Source: Solanum dulcamara (Eukaryota > Streptophyta > Magnoliopsida > Solanales > Solanaceae). Taken from it: a DNA stretch of 64,000 bases. The stretch is taken from contig NC_077245.1 in NCBI RefSeq assembly GCF_947179165.1, positions 2,495,001-2,559,000 on the forward strand. Direction: 5' to 3'. Below, piece after piece: positions 32,526 through 45,442 of the stretch. The first letter of the stretch is position 1; each line of letters opens with the position of its first letter. The notes below the pieces were generated by a model. The model did no database searches. It was not told the DNA's origin and saw only the letters and a program-made list of their open reading frames with translations. Position numbers and translations under genes: made by a program.

Positions 32526-34735
32526 TTAAAATTAATTTCAACTTTTAGAGAAAAAAATCAATTTTAGAAAAGAGAATCGCCGCTTAATTTTTAAGAAAAA
32601 TCAAGAAATCTTAATTTGAAAGCCCCTAACAGATTTGAGTTTTAAAATTAGAGAAAATGGGTAAGGGGTTCTTATTTCAACTTTGAGAAGGTTCTAGTAT
32701 TCAAAGTGACCGCTAACGCACGGTTATCTAACGATTTGAAAAATTATTTGACTAACTTTTGAAAAATATTAATTTAAAAGGAAATGAAGATTTTAAAATT
32801 ATTTTTTTAAAAAAAAATGATCAAACTTAAACATTAAAAATAATATACATGTATAAAAAAAAAGTAAAAGTTTATCACATGACTAAATAAAGGTAGAAAA
32901 TCATTTAAAGAGTAAATTAACATGAATTGATTTATCTTTAGGGGAATCTAATTAAGTTAAAACAAATTAAAATTAATGTTTATGCAAACATAAATAACAT
33001 AAGTAAATAAATTATTACAATCCGAATCAATATAAATAACACATGAAAACATGGCCCTACACTTAGTTTTTGTACGTCTGGACTAGGCTGTTGGGCCATC
33101 TGCGTTTTGGGCCTTAAGCCCAATTCCACTATATATCAGATTGTATATACACTGTATACTACAATATTATTTATGTATATCGAACTCTATACACACTGTC
33201 TATCACTTTTTTGTTTCCTGTATCTGCTATATATCATATTGTATATACACTGTATAACATTATTTTCTTGCATATTAGGTTGTTTATATATTGTATATCA
33301 GTGTATACAACACTGTTTCCCACCTGTATTCCGTGTATACAGCCCAATATCAATATTCAAACCATGAATATTAGTTTCCTTTCCATGTATCAACTTTTCA
33401 GCAATTTGAGTAAGGTGATGGGAGACTCAAAACTTAACAATATACAAGGATGGAGTCCATAGAATGACTCAAATTGATATCACATGCACCAAAATAAAAT
33501 TACATAAGCATTTACTCATTTTAAGCTAAATCAAGAAATATATCATGATATTTTAAAATATCAAATTGATGGGCATCTTAGAAGTGACTACCAACATGTA
33601 TATATGTATACAAAGGAAAGGAAAGAAGAAATATATTCAAGTAACTAAAGGATATGGAATTAATATATACGCTATACTAACTCAAATTTTAAAGAAAGAA
33701 TTAAATCAATTAGGCCATGAAAGTTCTAACTAAATAATAACTTAATCATGTTTTTGTTATCTAAATCATGTTAAAAGAAGAAATTGAAAACATGAAAATC
33801 TATATTTTCAAAGAAAACTACTTGAAAAAATAATGAACAAAACTAAGAGCTTTCATTAAATAATCCTAACAAATGCTAGCTAATTAATCATAACATTGCT
33901 AACTATAAGAAATTTCTATCATTAATCTAATTATTCTTAATACATGCTAACTAAAAAAAATAAGATTACGAATCAACTAAATATAAAACATAAAATAATT
34001 AAATAAAATAAAGCTAAAAAAGATTTTACCTCTTTCCGAGCAACGAGACTGAAGACGACTTTATCACCACCCAAGAGCTTGACGGAACTCCAATCCACAA
34101 AAAAAATAATTTAGGCTCGAACCTTCGTGGGTTCGACGTTATAAAAACTTTGTTGTTAGCCTAAATTTCGACTTCAATCTCCCATTTTCCTCGAAGAAAA
34201 ATATAGATTGAAAGATAGAAATTTTCACAACTTTTAGGCTGAGAACAAGAGTCAAAAATCCTAGGCAAGTATGAAAAATTTCTAACTTTGGAATGGCTAA
34301 AAAATCTCCCAACTCTTCCCCTCTCAATAATGAGAATATGAATCTTTATATAGGCTCCAAAAACTCCAAATCCCTCAAGAATTTTCGATGTGGGAAAATG
34401 GGTGTTTTCAATTTATTTATTTTTAGTTATAAACTACAAATTTCAAAAATACAAACTATAATCAAACTAACCTAATTAACATTGATTTAGTTAAAAATAA
34501 AATCTTTTTGAGATGATTTTCGAATAACCACATAAATAGTAATCAAAGATATAGTTATATAGAAATATGTATATTATACTAAAATTATATAAAAAGATAA
34601 AAATAGTTAAGAATAACATGAAAACATCTTTATTTTTATAAAAGCTAATTATTTCAAAATGTTTGAAAGTTAAAAAAAACTCGATAGTTAATTTACGCTG
34701 CGGAGAGCCAAAATTAAATGTGAACACAAAGTACC
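32526..34735. other. Spacer with repeats, no supported gene
   Basis: Contains a ~98-bp period dimer (from 33131 and 33229: 'atatatca(g/t)attgtatatacac'). It also holds a minus-strand arrangement of TATATAAAG (about 34347-34355), a leader, and a donor-like GAAAGAG|GTAAAAT near 34028, which may be the start of a non-coding transcript or an old LTR. The 62-codon frame at 34139-34327 lies in that leader and looks like repeat-derived sequence. Confidence 0.35.
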
Positions 34736-34790
34736 AAAATGCTCTTTAATCTTATAGTCTTATGTCAGGTGGAAGTTCTCAGTAAAAAAG
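34736..34790. repeat. Internal fragment of a Stowaway-like MITE
   Basis: 'accaaaatgctctttaatctt..gtcttatgtcaggtgg' resembles the middle of the same MITE family as 32395. It probably lies in the 3' flank of the DNA glycosylase gene. Confidence 0.35.
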
Positions 34791-34957
34791 AGATGAGTTA
34801 CAACACCACTTCTTGAACTTACGAAGTGAATTTACAATGTTCTCAGCTTGATTGTCCAGAATTTTCAGTACATGTAGACAACCTGTGGCTAACATTTCAG
34901 CAAATTGATACCCCTCAAAAAAAGCCTTCACTGCCACTGACAATCATGTGACTTCAA

Positions 34958-37900
34958 CTACTGTCCCCATGCACATGCCCTGTATTTTGATCACTTCAAG
35001 ATTAGCAAACAAGAAAATAAAAGGGTTGTAGCTACAAGAAAAGTCTAAAATGAATCTATACCAAGGAAAAAACAAAGAGGGAGGGGGGGGGGGGGGCTGA
35101 TCTTGCTGCTATTTGATGGATTCAATATTAATCTTGAATCCATTGCATTTAGGGGTTCAAAACTTGGTTTTGTTAAATTTTTAGAGATTCCTCAAAGTTG
35201 TGTCCTTTAACTGAATGTCCTATTGCTTTGCATATTCCTTTGTCCCCTTATAATGTGGTGCCTAAGTCAGCTTAGGTACACCTCAACTATTCCACGAGTA
35301 ACTGCTACCTCCCACCATCATAGGTTCAGGTAATTCTACCCTCCAAGGCTTAAGCAAATGGAAAGAAATCACCTAATGTTTTTATCTCAATTGACATTTG
35401 AATCCTGGTCTCTTTATTGATCACTATACCGCACCATTGAGTGCTATGCTTTACGTCTAGATTATGATCTGCCTGTATGGAGAATGGAAGGATCAACATA
35501 ACCGGTCGCACATCTTACCAATAGTTTGTGTTTGTACTGATTATGGCACACAAAACTTGCAAGTAAGTTTTCGTTAATCTTTTTAAGTGCCTCATTTTAC
35601 TGGCAGCTCATTAGGACTAGTTCTAACTTGATCCAGTGTGGATTTCCAGTGCCTTATACAACTACCTAATAACGGCATTGATAGCATGGATCACATGGAA
35701 GCTTTAGAGGAGTTTGATGGACACCAAATAAAGACATACAATGTATGGAAGGTCCATCAAAGTAAAGAGAAAAAAGAAAGAGGCTATGTGTGCAAGTGGT
35801 CATCTTCAAATTCAAGAATTCTCAAAGAAAAGACAACCAAGCAAGTCCCTTATCTCCTTTTCTTTATTTCAATTTTCCGCATTTAGATTCTAGTTTTCCG
35901 ACTAGGATCGCTATCACTTCCTCCAACCTCGTCATGGGTAAAGAGAAATCCAGAGGCCCTGTGGCACTTCCAAAGGTTATTGAACCAGAAAATACGACAA
36001 AATATTCCTCAAGGAAAAATTTCATCAATAAAAGAGAAAAACTCCCATATACAAGTAGTATACCAAAAAAGAGAACCTACAAAAGGCCAAAGGGTTAAGA
36101 ATTCACTATGGAATCAATAGGTCATTACAGATGAGCCAAATACTTCTATGTTTTATATTTTCAACCTTTATTTCAAGAATGTGTATACACAAAATTTATA
36201 TATAAATTTAACAATAAAGTAGATGGAATAAACTTGTGAAGCACATGTCGAGAATATGGAAGGCATAACTTAATTGTGCCTTCACTAGACCCGCTTCCCA
36301 TATACAAGTAGTACACCAAAAAAGAGAACCTACAAAAGGCCAAAAGGTTAAGAATTCACTATGGAATCAATAGGTCATTACTGATGAGCCAAATACTTCT
36401 ATGTTTTATATTTTCAACCTTTATTTCAAGAATGTGTATACACAAAATTTATATATAAATTTAACAATAAAGTAGATGGAATAAACTTGTGAAGCACATG
36501 TCGAGAATATGGAAGGCATAACTTAGTTGTGCCTTCACCAGACCCGCTCTTCTCCAATTAGCAAGCTCTTAAATTCCACCAAATTCATACTTAGCTTGGT
36601 TGTTCGCATCCTTAGCCCCTTAAATCACTTAGCTCCTGAATACGGAAAATTCAATCAATTGTGTTTACTTTCTCATTATAACTTTATTGGAGGGAAAATG
36701 CTTACTTGCTCATTAGAATTAAGAACATAGTTAATACTTTTATAAGTATAGGCATGATTTTGAAGTCAATGAAAGTCATGGCAAAGTTCTTTAGTTTCAA
36801 GGGATTGGAGTAAGTAGCACCTCTTTTTTTTTTTCTTTTTTTTTTTTTGGGGGGGGGGGGGGTGACATTGTAATATAATATTACAAACTAGCACCTTAAA
36901 CCAGAAAGATTTTCATAAATTGCAAAACATCTTGGGCACGAAATCTGTATAGATCATTATCATGGTTCCATATCCTGAGACGGAGGGTGATGAAAAGTCA
37001 GAATGACTACAGTCGAGGATAAAGCTCAGCCCTGAACTAGTTTGGAGGAAGATTGATCACCACCAAATCAAAAGGGGGTCTGCGAATTAGGACTTAAATG
37101 CTCAAAATACAAGTATACTGATGAAATGGCTATGGAGGTATACTATGGAAGAGGACAGTTTATGGAGAAGGGTAATTCTCGACAAATATGATCAGGAGGG
37201 GGATGTGGTGCACAGATCCTGTTAACAGTCCTTATGGGGTAGAGGAGTGGAGATCCATCAGATCTCATTGAAACACACTGTTAAAGAGATCAAAATATCC
37301 AGGTTGGTAATAGTAAAAGGACTTTGTTCTGGGCATACAACTGGCTTGGGCATGGATGTGTGAAAGATCTTTACCTGATCTGTTCAACATCTCAACTACT
37401 CCAAATGCTTATTTATCCACAGCTAAGGGACTACAAGAATGGATCATTACTTTCAGGAGGGCTCTAAATGATTGGGATTGAAGGAGAAGTGAAGCTTTCG
37501 AAAACTTAGGAGGAATTTTAGGGGCTATCAGAAGCAGAGGACAAATTGTATTGGAATCCAAGCAAAGATGGGACCTTCACAGTCAAGTCTGCCTATTTAG
37601 CAATCAGCAACTATGCTAATCAGATTATTGATTGGCCATGGAAGTTTATAATGCTCCCCCAAAGGTTCTGTGTTTCACCTAGTTGGTAGCTAGAAAGGCA
37701 GCTTTAACTCAAGAAAGGTTGAGAAGAAGAGGATTCCAGTTATGTTCTTCCATATGTTTGTTCTATGAGTCTAACACAGAAACTAATAGCCATTAGTTTC
37801 TTCATTGTTCTTTTACTTATCAATTGCGACAGCTCTTTCTTAATTTGGGGGGGATCAAATGGTGGAAAGTGGTTCCTGCAAACACTGTGGATCTTCTTCA

Positions 37901-40395
37901 GAGTTGGAACAGTTATAGTCAGACAGAAGAAAGGGTGGAGATTGGTTCTTGTTTGCATATGGTGGACAGTTTGGAAAAAGAGAAACTCCAGAGTTTTTGA
38001 AGATATGGGCAATCATATGCAGGATATTAAGATGAAGTGTTTACTTTTGTTCCACTTTTGGTGTAAAAATGCCTTTTAGAGGAGGAGGTTTCTTTAATAG
38101 ATATGATAGGGCAACTGTGATCAGTTCTAGGCTTTTGTTTGGATGTGGTAATGTATTCCCTGGCTTCAGCACCACTCTATGCTTTCAATACCAATGTCAC
38201 CAATTTCAAACAAAGTTTGGAGGAATATTTCAAACAGATTAAGTGTCACGTTCTCATGCTTTACTAATGAAAATTACATGTTACTCACATGGGTACTTAT
38301 TCACATTGATTGTATTAGCAAATCAATCACTCAGCTCAAGTCAATAAGGCTACTCTTGGAATTGTTAAATAAGAAAATTGTAACACCAACCATCAAACTT
38401 AATGTCAAAGCCAATGGCTGGAACATTGATATACAAGGAGATTCTCTCCACATTCTTAATTCACTTCCCTTTTTTTTTCCTACACACCTTGAGCAGTGGG
38501 AAGTAAAATTTCTCCTTTCTTTTCTCTAGTATAATATTATAATAATTTTTCTTGTTCCTTTTTTTCCAATGAATGCGTTGGACATATGATTGAGGACTAA
38601 GATCTTACTAAGATACTACATGAGTTCTTCAGCAAATGGAATGTAGATACACTCACATTAAATGGATCAAAGTTGATCTTACCACTGTTTCCTTACCTTT
38701 TTTTTTTCTTTTTTAAAGCTTTTCACTAACGAAGTAGCACTACATTGAGATTAACCTAACCACTCTGTAACTAAACTATTTCAGGCACAAGTTTACCTGA
38801 AAGGAACAGGGAAAAAGATTTAAACATCTGACTAGTAACCAGCTAAACAGAGGAGAAGATTCAAGAAAATATATTCGGGTAATTCAACCTAAGATTATGT
38901 TAAGCATATTTGATTTCCAATCTATACAAGAGAGGTAATCTACAAGCCAGGCCTGGCAAAAGTTGCCTGACCGGAAGCCAAAAGAAATGCATACAAACTT
39001 GCATATTTATTTCGAAGACTTAATGGCTTCAATAATGAGGTACCATGGGCCATGGCATTAGCATATTATGCATTAATGTCATTGCTCATTGTGTACTTTA
39101 CTTTTCCCCAGAGGGTGAGTCCTCTCCCAGCTTCTACTCTAGGAATTTTACTCACCAATCATTCTGAAGTTCCAGAACATAATTTTGGTCCCCAAAATTA
39201 ACCAAGATGTGCCCACATGGCATCAACACTCAACATGGTCATATAGGTTAATGTTACATTATCTCAACTAACAAAAGTAATCAACCAATTTTCCCCAGCC
39301 GAAAACCATCATTACATACTATTTAGAATGCAATGAACATACATGGAAAAACTCCGGAAAAGATGCATGACAATTACTGAACGTTTAAAGGTAAACTAGA
39401 CACGAAAGGGAAACATACCCAACATTAAAAATCCCATTAACAGGATCCAAGAACTGCTGATTCGGTTGATGTTGTTGCTGCTGCATTGACAACATCTGCT
39501 GCTGTAAACTAACATCAGAACTCCCCACCACATTGGCTTTTGAAATTGCTCCCTTTGCCTCTACAAACCTCCAAATGTACCAGGAAGCTACCGACCTATA
39601 AGGCTTCCATTTCTCACACAACTGATCCATCTGTGATGGCCTAGGAAGATCATCAAGGCCATATAACATTTTCACTCCTTTCCTAATACCAAGATCATGT
39701 ATCGGCAACACATCCGGCCTATGAAGTGAAAAAATCATAAACATATGAACTGACCAAGACCCAATTCCATTCACCATAGTAAGCATTGTAAAAAGGGATT
39801 TATCATCCATATCAATAATTGACTTATCCGACAAAATCCCATTTTGGTACTTCCTTGCTAGGTCATGTAAATAGCTTGCTTTTCTAGCAGATACCCCAAT
39901 TTGTCGAAGATGTTGTGGGGTTAACCCCAAAACCAAATCTGGAACTACATTCGATTCCCCACCACAAAGAGATATAAATCGAGTGTAAATCGATGACCCA
40001 GCTTTATACGCTAGCTGCTGAAACAGAATGCTTTTGGTGAGGGCAAGAAAAGGGGGTTGAAAAAGTTCGAGTGTAGGAAGTGGGTATGTTTCAATCAATG
40101 GGGAGAGTAATGGGTCGGAGGATTTGAGGTAATTAATGGCTGACTCGAGCTCACCTTCACATGAAAGTGAACGAGAAACAATTCTTGGTACGATGGTGGA
40201 AATCTGAGTTTTGGGTAAAGAGGGATCAACAGTGTTGGAAAGCTTTCGGATTTTTCTGGGTCGAGAAGGAAGTTTGGTGGGTGGTGAATGAGCTTGAAGA
40301 GGTACAACATTAATGGCGTCGGTAGATGGGGGGTTTGTTGGGGTGGTGGTGGTGTTAGGGTGGGGTTCAGATGCAGATTCTGATTCTTCGGCCAT
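34958..40395 (-). CDS. AlkA-type DNA-3-methyladenine glycosylase (HhH-GPD)
   Basis: Two exons on the minus strand: 40395-39419 and 34979-34958, 332 residues. The N-terminal ~70 residues are polar and Pro/Thr-rich, perhaps a targeting or disordered segment. The HhH-GPD fold covers ~75-285: 'LTKSILFQQLAYKAGSSIY', the helix-hairpin-helix 'VNGIGSWSV' (208-216) and the catalytic Asp in 'LPIHDLGIRKG' (Asp234). A Gln-rich stretch precedes 'FLDPVNGIFNVG'. Exon 1 ends at donor GG|GTATGT; reading through would give 'YVSLSCLVYL'. The family ending 'GACAWGQ' is restored only by the 22-bp exon at 34958-34979 (acceptor ..AATACAG), implying a 4,439-bp intron. The enzyme excises alkylated bases from DNA, acting in base-excision repair. 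Exon 2 position is inference from family memory; exon 1 is certain. Confidence 0.88.
35083..35096 (+). repeat. Poly(G) tract, 14 nt
   Basis: Uninterrupted run of 14 G preceded by 'gaggga'. Confidence 0.9.
35252..35448 (-). mobile_element. SolS-like SINE
   Basis: The order of blocks matches the SINE at 48281-48505: 'cagcttaggtacacctcaac' at one end, 'gcttaag..atgg', a B-box-like 'tttgaatcctggtctc' and an A-box end 'gatcactataccgcaccatt'. It lies in the DNA glycosylase intron, in the same orientation as the gene. No clear target duplication was identified. Confidence 0.65.
36044..36549 (+). repeat. 253-bp tandem duplication, two copies
   Basis: Copies 36044-36296 and 36297-36549 begin 'cccatatacaagtagta'. 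By eye they differ at about five positions, indicating a recent duplication. It lies in the DNA glycosylase intron. Confidence 0.9.
36823..36862 (+). repeat. Poly(T) followed by 14-nt poly(G)
   Basis: T-rich run 36823-36848 (one C), then G at 36849-36862. Confidence 0.9.
37040..38115 (+). pseudogene. LINE (non-LTR retrotransposon) ORF2 C-terminal remnant
   Basis: Across shifted frames the translation gives the late-ORF2 pattern of plant LINEs: 'LMKWLWRYTMEEDSLWRRVI' near 37120, 'GTFTVKSAYLAI' near 37570, 'LVARKAALTQERL.RRGF' near 37685 (zf-RVT region), and 'VCIWWTVWKKRNSRVFED' at 37952-38005. At least three frameshifts or stops occur. Downstream 'tgtattccctggcttcagcacc' fits the 3' end. The reverse-transcriptase domain is missing, so it is a dead 5'-truncated copy. 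It is opposite in orientation to the host gene. Confidence 0.8.
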
Positions 40396-43300
40396 GGATG
40401 AAGGAAAGGAAACTGGAAATGGCGATCAATTGTGGGATTTAACAGGGGAAGTCGTTAATGGAGATTTGAAGGAAACAAAAAAAAAATGGTGAGTGAAGTG
40501 TTTAGCAGTCAGCTCGATAATTGTATTAACTCTCCCGGTTTTGGGTTTGCGAAATATAGTAATCTCCGGATAAAATTTAAAATTTAGTTTTTGTATTTAA
40601 TTTGAAATATTATTTAACTTCAAAATTATTTTATCCAACATTATTCATATTAAAATGGTGAAATTATATTCTCAACTCGTTTATCGTAAATAAAAAATTT
40701 AATTAAAATTTATGTAGCTTAAATTTTGAGAAGAAGAAAACAACAATTACACTAAAATCCTTTAAATTAATATTGTCACAACAGTAAAATATTAATATTA
40801 TTTTATAGAGGTATTATTTAATCAATAAATTAATATTTATTAATTTAAAGAGTTTTTTTTGAGATTCAATGAAAATTAATTTTGATTGTATTATTCGGAA
40901 ATAAAGCCTCAAGAAATTTAAACAAGCCATTTTGTGAAAACAACATTTATGAAATTGAGGTCATGATTAATAATTTTAGTTACGTAATAAAATGAATATC
41001 AATAGCTTGTTAGATTATCCGAGAGAAAATAATACATGTTCAGAGATTTAAAGCTTAGAAAAATTGTGAATACCATCAGAGAAAATAATGTTATTGATGA
41101 AGTTGAAGAAGGTGCAATACTTTCGAAATCAATTATGCACAAGAAAACACTTATCGCATTTAGAACTCTTCACAATTTTTTGGTGCAGTTCGAAAAAACA
41201 ACACCAAAACTTTGAATACAATAAGAAAAGCTAGAGATGGACTTCGAATAGATTTAAATTTTAATTTAAAAAAATCATAATTTGGTCATCCATTTAACCC
41301 ATCAAATTATTTACAACAACATTGTATTTATTATCTCTTGGGTGTGATATTACACACACTTAAAATAGGACCGACAAATACCAACATAATTAAGGAGTCC
41401 TTTATTATGAATCGATAGTTATGGAAAAATTCAAATTATATGAGTAGAATTGGACTATATTCGTTTCGTTTATTTTTATTTATCCAAAATAAATTTTTCA
41501 ATTTTATTTATTATTTTTAACATATTAAGAAAAGATAATTATTTTTTCTTATTTTATCATTAATATTAATTACATATTTTTCAAATCATTTTTAAGATAT
41601 TAATATGAATACAACAACAACAACAAATCCAGTATTAATATAAATATTATGGTAAAATATTTATATAAGTATTATTTTTTAAAAGACGTGTAAAATGAAC
41701 AAGTGATAGTGAATGAAGAGAATATAACAAGTGGTTAACAATCTTTTCAGAGCAGAGCTGCGTTGGTGTCAGCTGTCACCCTTCATTAAAAAATTACACC
41801 GTATATATTGTTCAAATCTTACTTTATATTTATATATATATAATATTTTGGACACCTTTAAAATAAATGAAGACTTGTAGCTCTGCCCAAGCTCAAAACT
41901 TATATGATGTCCACGTTCGAATTCCTAGAGTAACTTTTTTTAAAAAAAAATTACTATACAAAATTTGGACATTCTTTACAAAAAAAATTGGCTGTACCAT
42001 TAAATCTACTACTGGCTAAGTTATTGAAAAATAACAGAATCTTAAATCTCATAATATTTAATTTATATTCTCAATCAATTATTAATATGCACTCGAAATT
42101 TTTCTCGAACTCCCAAAGTTTCTTTGAAGTCACTCTTTAACATGCTTTATATACAATTTTTATTTTTTTTATTTTTTGAAATGTGAAAAAATGCACTAAG
42201 CTGAAGGGTAGCTTAGTCTTTTCACTATGTCTCGTAAACGGTCACTAAGGAACTCGACACGATATCAAAGTTATATTATTTTTGATTAACTACGTTGCTT
42301 GTTAATAGTTATTTTTTTAATATATTTTTTTTAATTCAGTATAGTGCACGAGATTGACATTTTATAATGTCAAATAAGTAATTATAAATAAGGATATCAT
42401 GATATCCAATTGAATAGACCTTATAATAAAAGTTAGCATGTGGTTTATAGCCTCATACACAATGTGTGAGTACTGGAAAAATCTTACCTAACAAAGATAT
42501 AATTTGACTTTGCTAGAATTGAAATTTTGTTAATGTAAAATTACCCTCTCTATAAAATTTCATAATATATTTGGTACATATATAATTTAGTATACTCTCA
42601 AGTTTCAAGGCTAGTTAGTTCAATCAATTGAATATCCTTTTATTTTTTATTGGAAAACAAATAAGTTAATATTAATTACAAGTGAAATAATTTAAATAAG
42701 TGGTATATTTTTCGTCTATCAATTTCACACTTCAAAAAGCAAAGTTGAATTTCTTCTTTTATTTTTCGTATCTTTCCTTTTATTCATACGTCGATTTTAT
42801 GCACGTATGTAAAATTGGCTAGCGGGTGCAATTTCCACCTTATTGAGCTTGTTAAGGATTGCAAGTTAGATAAAATGTCATTGAAAAAACTTGTGATAGT
42901 TATATGAGTTTTGATTAAATTAAGAAAATAATAAAAAGATATGATGACTAGATGTGTACATGGAAAAAGGAAGGAAAATCCAAATATCCTTTTATGGTTG
43001 TAGACTTGTAGTAGTTGGTATCCACGTTCTAATTTAATTATTTTTTAAATTTTTTTTAGAGATTTTTAATCAATTTCATGGTTTCCACATAGTACTTACT
43101 ACCAACTAATAATTCATGGAAATAATTAAAATAAATATGGAAGAAGCTATGCATTAAATCCCTCACGTTCCATTTTCTCCAAGGGAGTTAATTATTCAAT
43201 ATTTTTACAGTGGCAAAGGAACATGAAAAAGCAATTGTTGACCAAGAACTAATTATTATAAAATTAAACAAAAGGAAAATGAAAAGAAAAATACAATACT

Positions 43301-45442
43301 AGCGGTATTACAGACAAATCAAGATTTAAATTCAATATTTTGAATTGACGTGAAATTATATATTGGTTATGTTATTATTGTATTTTAATTCTTTTGACTA
43401 AGTCGTATTTTTTTTTAATTTTGAATTTTAAAAATTTAAATGGAAAAACATGATCAATAAAAATTTATATAATTGATTTCAACGGAGATTAGGCGTAATT
43501 ATTGTGTTTGTTATTAATTTATTTAGAGTTGCATAGTGCCCTACAATTTCTGGATAATCTTTGTGGAAATAAATAATTCATGTGAGTTATTGTATTATTT
43601 ATTATATATGTCAGCAAAACGTATGCTATTCTTTTTCCTTCTCTTCTTTTTCTTATATTTATATCTGGAAGTATTAATTGAATTTTTGAATTCGAGTTCT
43701 GAATATAAGAAAATATCTAATAAATTTTTTTTCCCGCTAAAATAGATTTTACGTGATGTAAATTTAAATTAATTGAGGCATTAATATAAATACTAAATAT
43801 CGAGGGAAAGAAAAAAAACATTTGCACTCTAAAAAGGACATATCACATCCAGCTAGCTCAGTTAATCATTAAGAAGAGTCACTGTTTTGGATAAAATTAA
43901 ATGTGTGGATTAATTACCAAATCCTTTTGCAGCAAAGACAGATAATTAGGCTACTGAGTACAAATGCAAGTTGTGTGTCAATTAGTCCCTCCCAAATAAA
44001 AATAAATCACATTATTATAAGCTATCATTATTCCCCAACTAGCTAGCCAACCCCCCCCCCCCCCCCCCCCCCGCCAAAAAAAAAACAAAAAACCACACAT
44101 ACACATGGAAAAATATTTTTGCACTAGGCAAAGAAATAAGATTGTTGGCACTTACCCATGTATTTTTTAAAATCATGTATTGACTAATTCTATAAGTTGT
44201 CTGTTATTTGTCATCGATATAAACATTGAGTAATTTTTGTCATTAAATTTTGGATGGAAAAACTTTATACTTACCATACATGAATCATAAAGCTCTTTCT
44301 TTAAATAAATAAATATATATCCATAAAATAATATGTGGGGATTATTTCAAAAAATCAATATTTATTTATTAATTTGGTTAATTATTTCAACTTTAAATTT
44401 GTAATTTAAAAAATAAATATTTGGAGTTTTTCAAGTTACATTCAAGTACAACTTCAATATGCAAATAATATTTTTTATATTTAAATTCAAATACCATATT
44501 CAAATATCAACTAATTTTACAACACTTACTAAAATCAAACTAATTCTCAAAAATTATAAGTACATATATTAGTACTTTCATACAATATGAAATATAAGAC
44601 AGAGACAACCATGGACCATTGCTAGTCCACGTTAAACACATGATTTTATTTTTCTTACCTAAGCTGATTCCCCTGTCTTGCTAAATTCATAACAAATTCT
44701 CATAAAAATGGTAATGAAGTGATAAATAGTTTTTTAATTAATTATTAAAAATGTCAAATATAAATTTTGGATATAAAATTGCTTTATTAGTAGGGTATTT
44801 TACTCCTTTTTCTTATAAAAAGTTTTAAGAAAATTTGTAGTTGTTATTCTTAATTAGCATACTGGATAAAATTTATCCTTCTACAATAGTTTTGCAAAAT
44901 CACATAGGAAATGTGAAATGTGTTAGACAAATTCGATATGATGAGCTCGACTGAAAATGATCAAATATGGAAGTTCCCCTAGCATTTCTTTAGAATATCA
45001 TATTCGTTGCACCAACTCAATTGAGTGAAAAAAGATTAGATTTTTGCCAGCTTAATCATCCTTATGGATAAATATTTTTGCCTTTAAGATTAGATTTTGA
45101 TGGCAAGTTTATATTTAATTGAATTTTAACACGATTATCAAAAATTAAATGGTAATTATAGTCACCGTCTACAAAAATGAATTATAGTAGTTTAAAATTC
45201 AGTTGCTGCTGTCATCATCATCTTTTTCCTCCTTTTCACTTGCTAATTAAAAAAAAAAAACCTCTCCTTTTTCCTATCTCAAATCTTCTTTAAGTATATC
45301 TGTTTAATTCCCTTTTCCTGAAAACGATCAACATCCAGATTCTTGCTAATTCCAGCATTTTCAAAAACTTCCTTCTTCTTGATCTACTAGTTCAAATTTC
45401 AAGAACTGTAGAGAAAAGGGGTTGACCCAAAATTTTTAAAAA
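40396..45442. other. Long AT-rich spacer
   Basis: No gene supported in 5 kb. Includes the DNA glycosylase promoter at the left, a 22-C tract (44051-44072) and, at the right, CT-rich leader of the ERD6-like gene. The 69-codon frame at 43536-43745 is not convincing. Confidence 0.45.
44051..44072 (+). repeat. Poly(C) tract, 22 nt
   Basis: Uninterrupted 22 C, then 'gcc' and an A-rich run. Confidence 0.9.

Larger units (their letters stand above)
34980..39418 (-). other. Large repeat-filled intron of the DNA glycosylase gene
   Basis: 4.4 kb between the donor at 39418 and the acceptor at 34980. It contains a 14-G tract, a SINE, a 253-bp tandem duplication, a T/G homopolymer junction and a LINE remnant. 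Short frames at 35638-36098 and 38179-38529 have no recognisable product. Confidence 0.7.

Noticed and set aside
35638..36098. 82- and 102-codon frames in the glycosylase intron
   Set aside because: No recognisable domain, overlap the tandem duplication, and no splice-linked partner seen. A gene fragment cannot be excluded.
38179..38529. 116-codon frame just after the LINE remnant
   Set aside because: No LINE or other family resemblance and AT-rich composition; likely chance in the intron.
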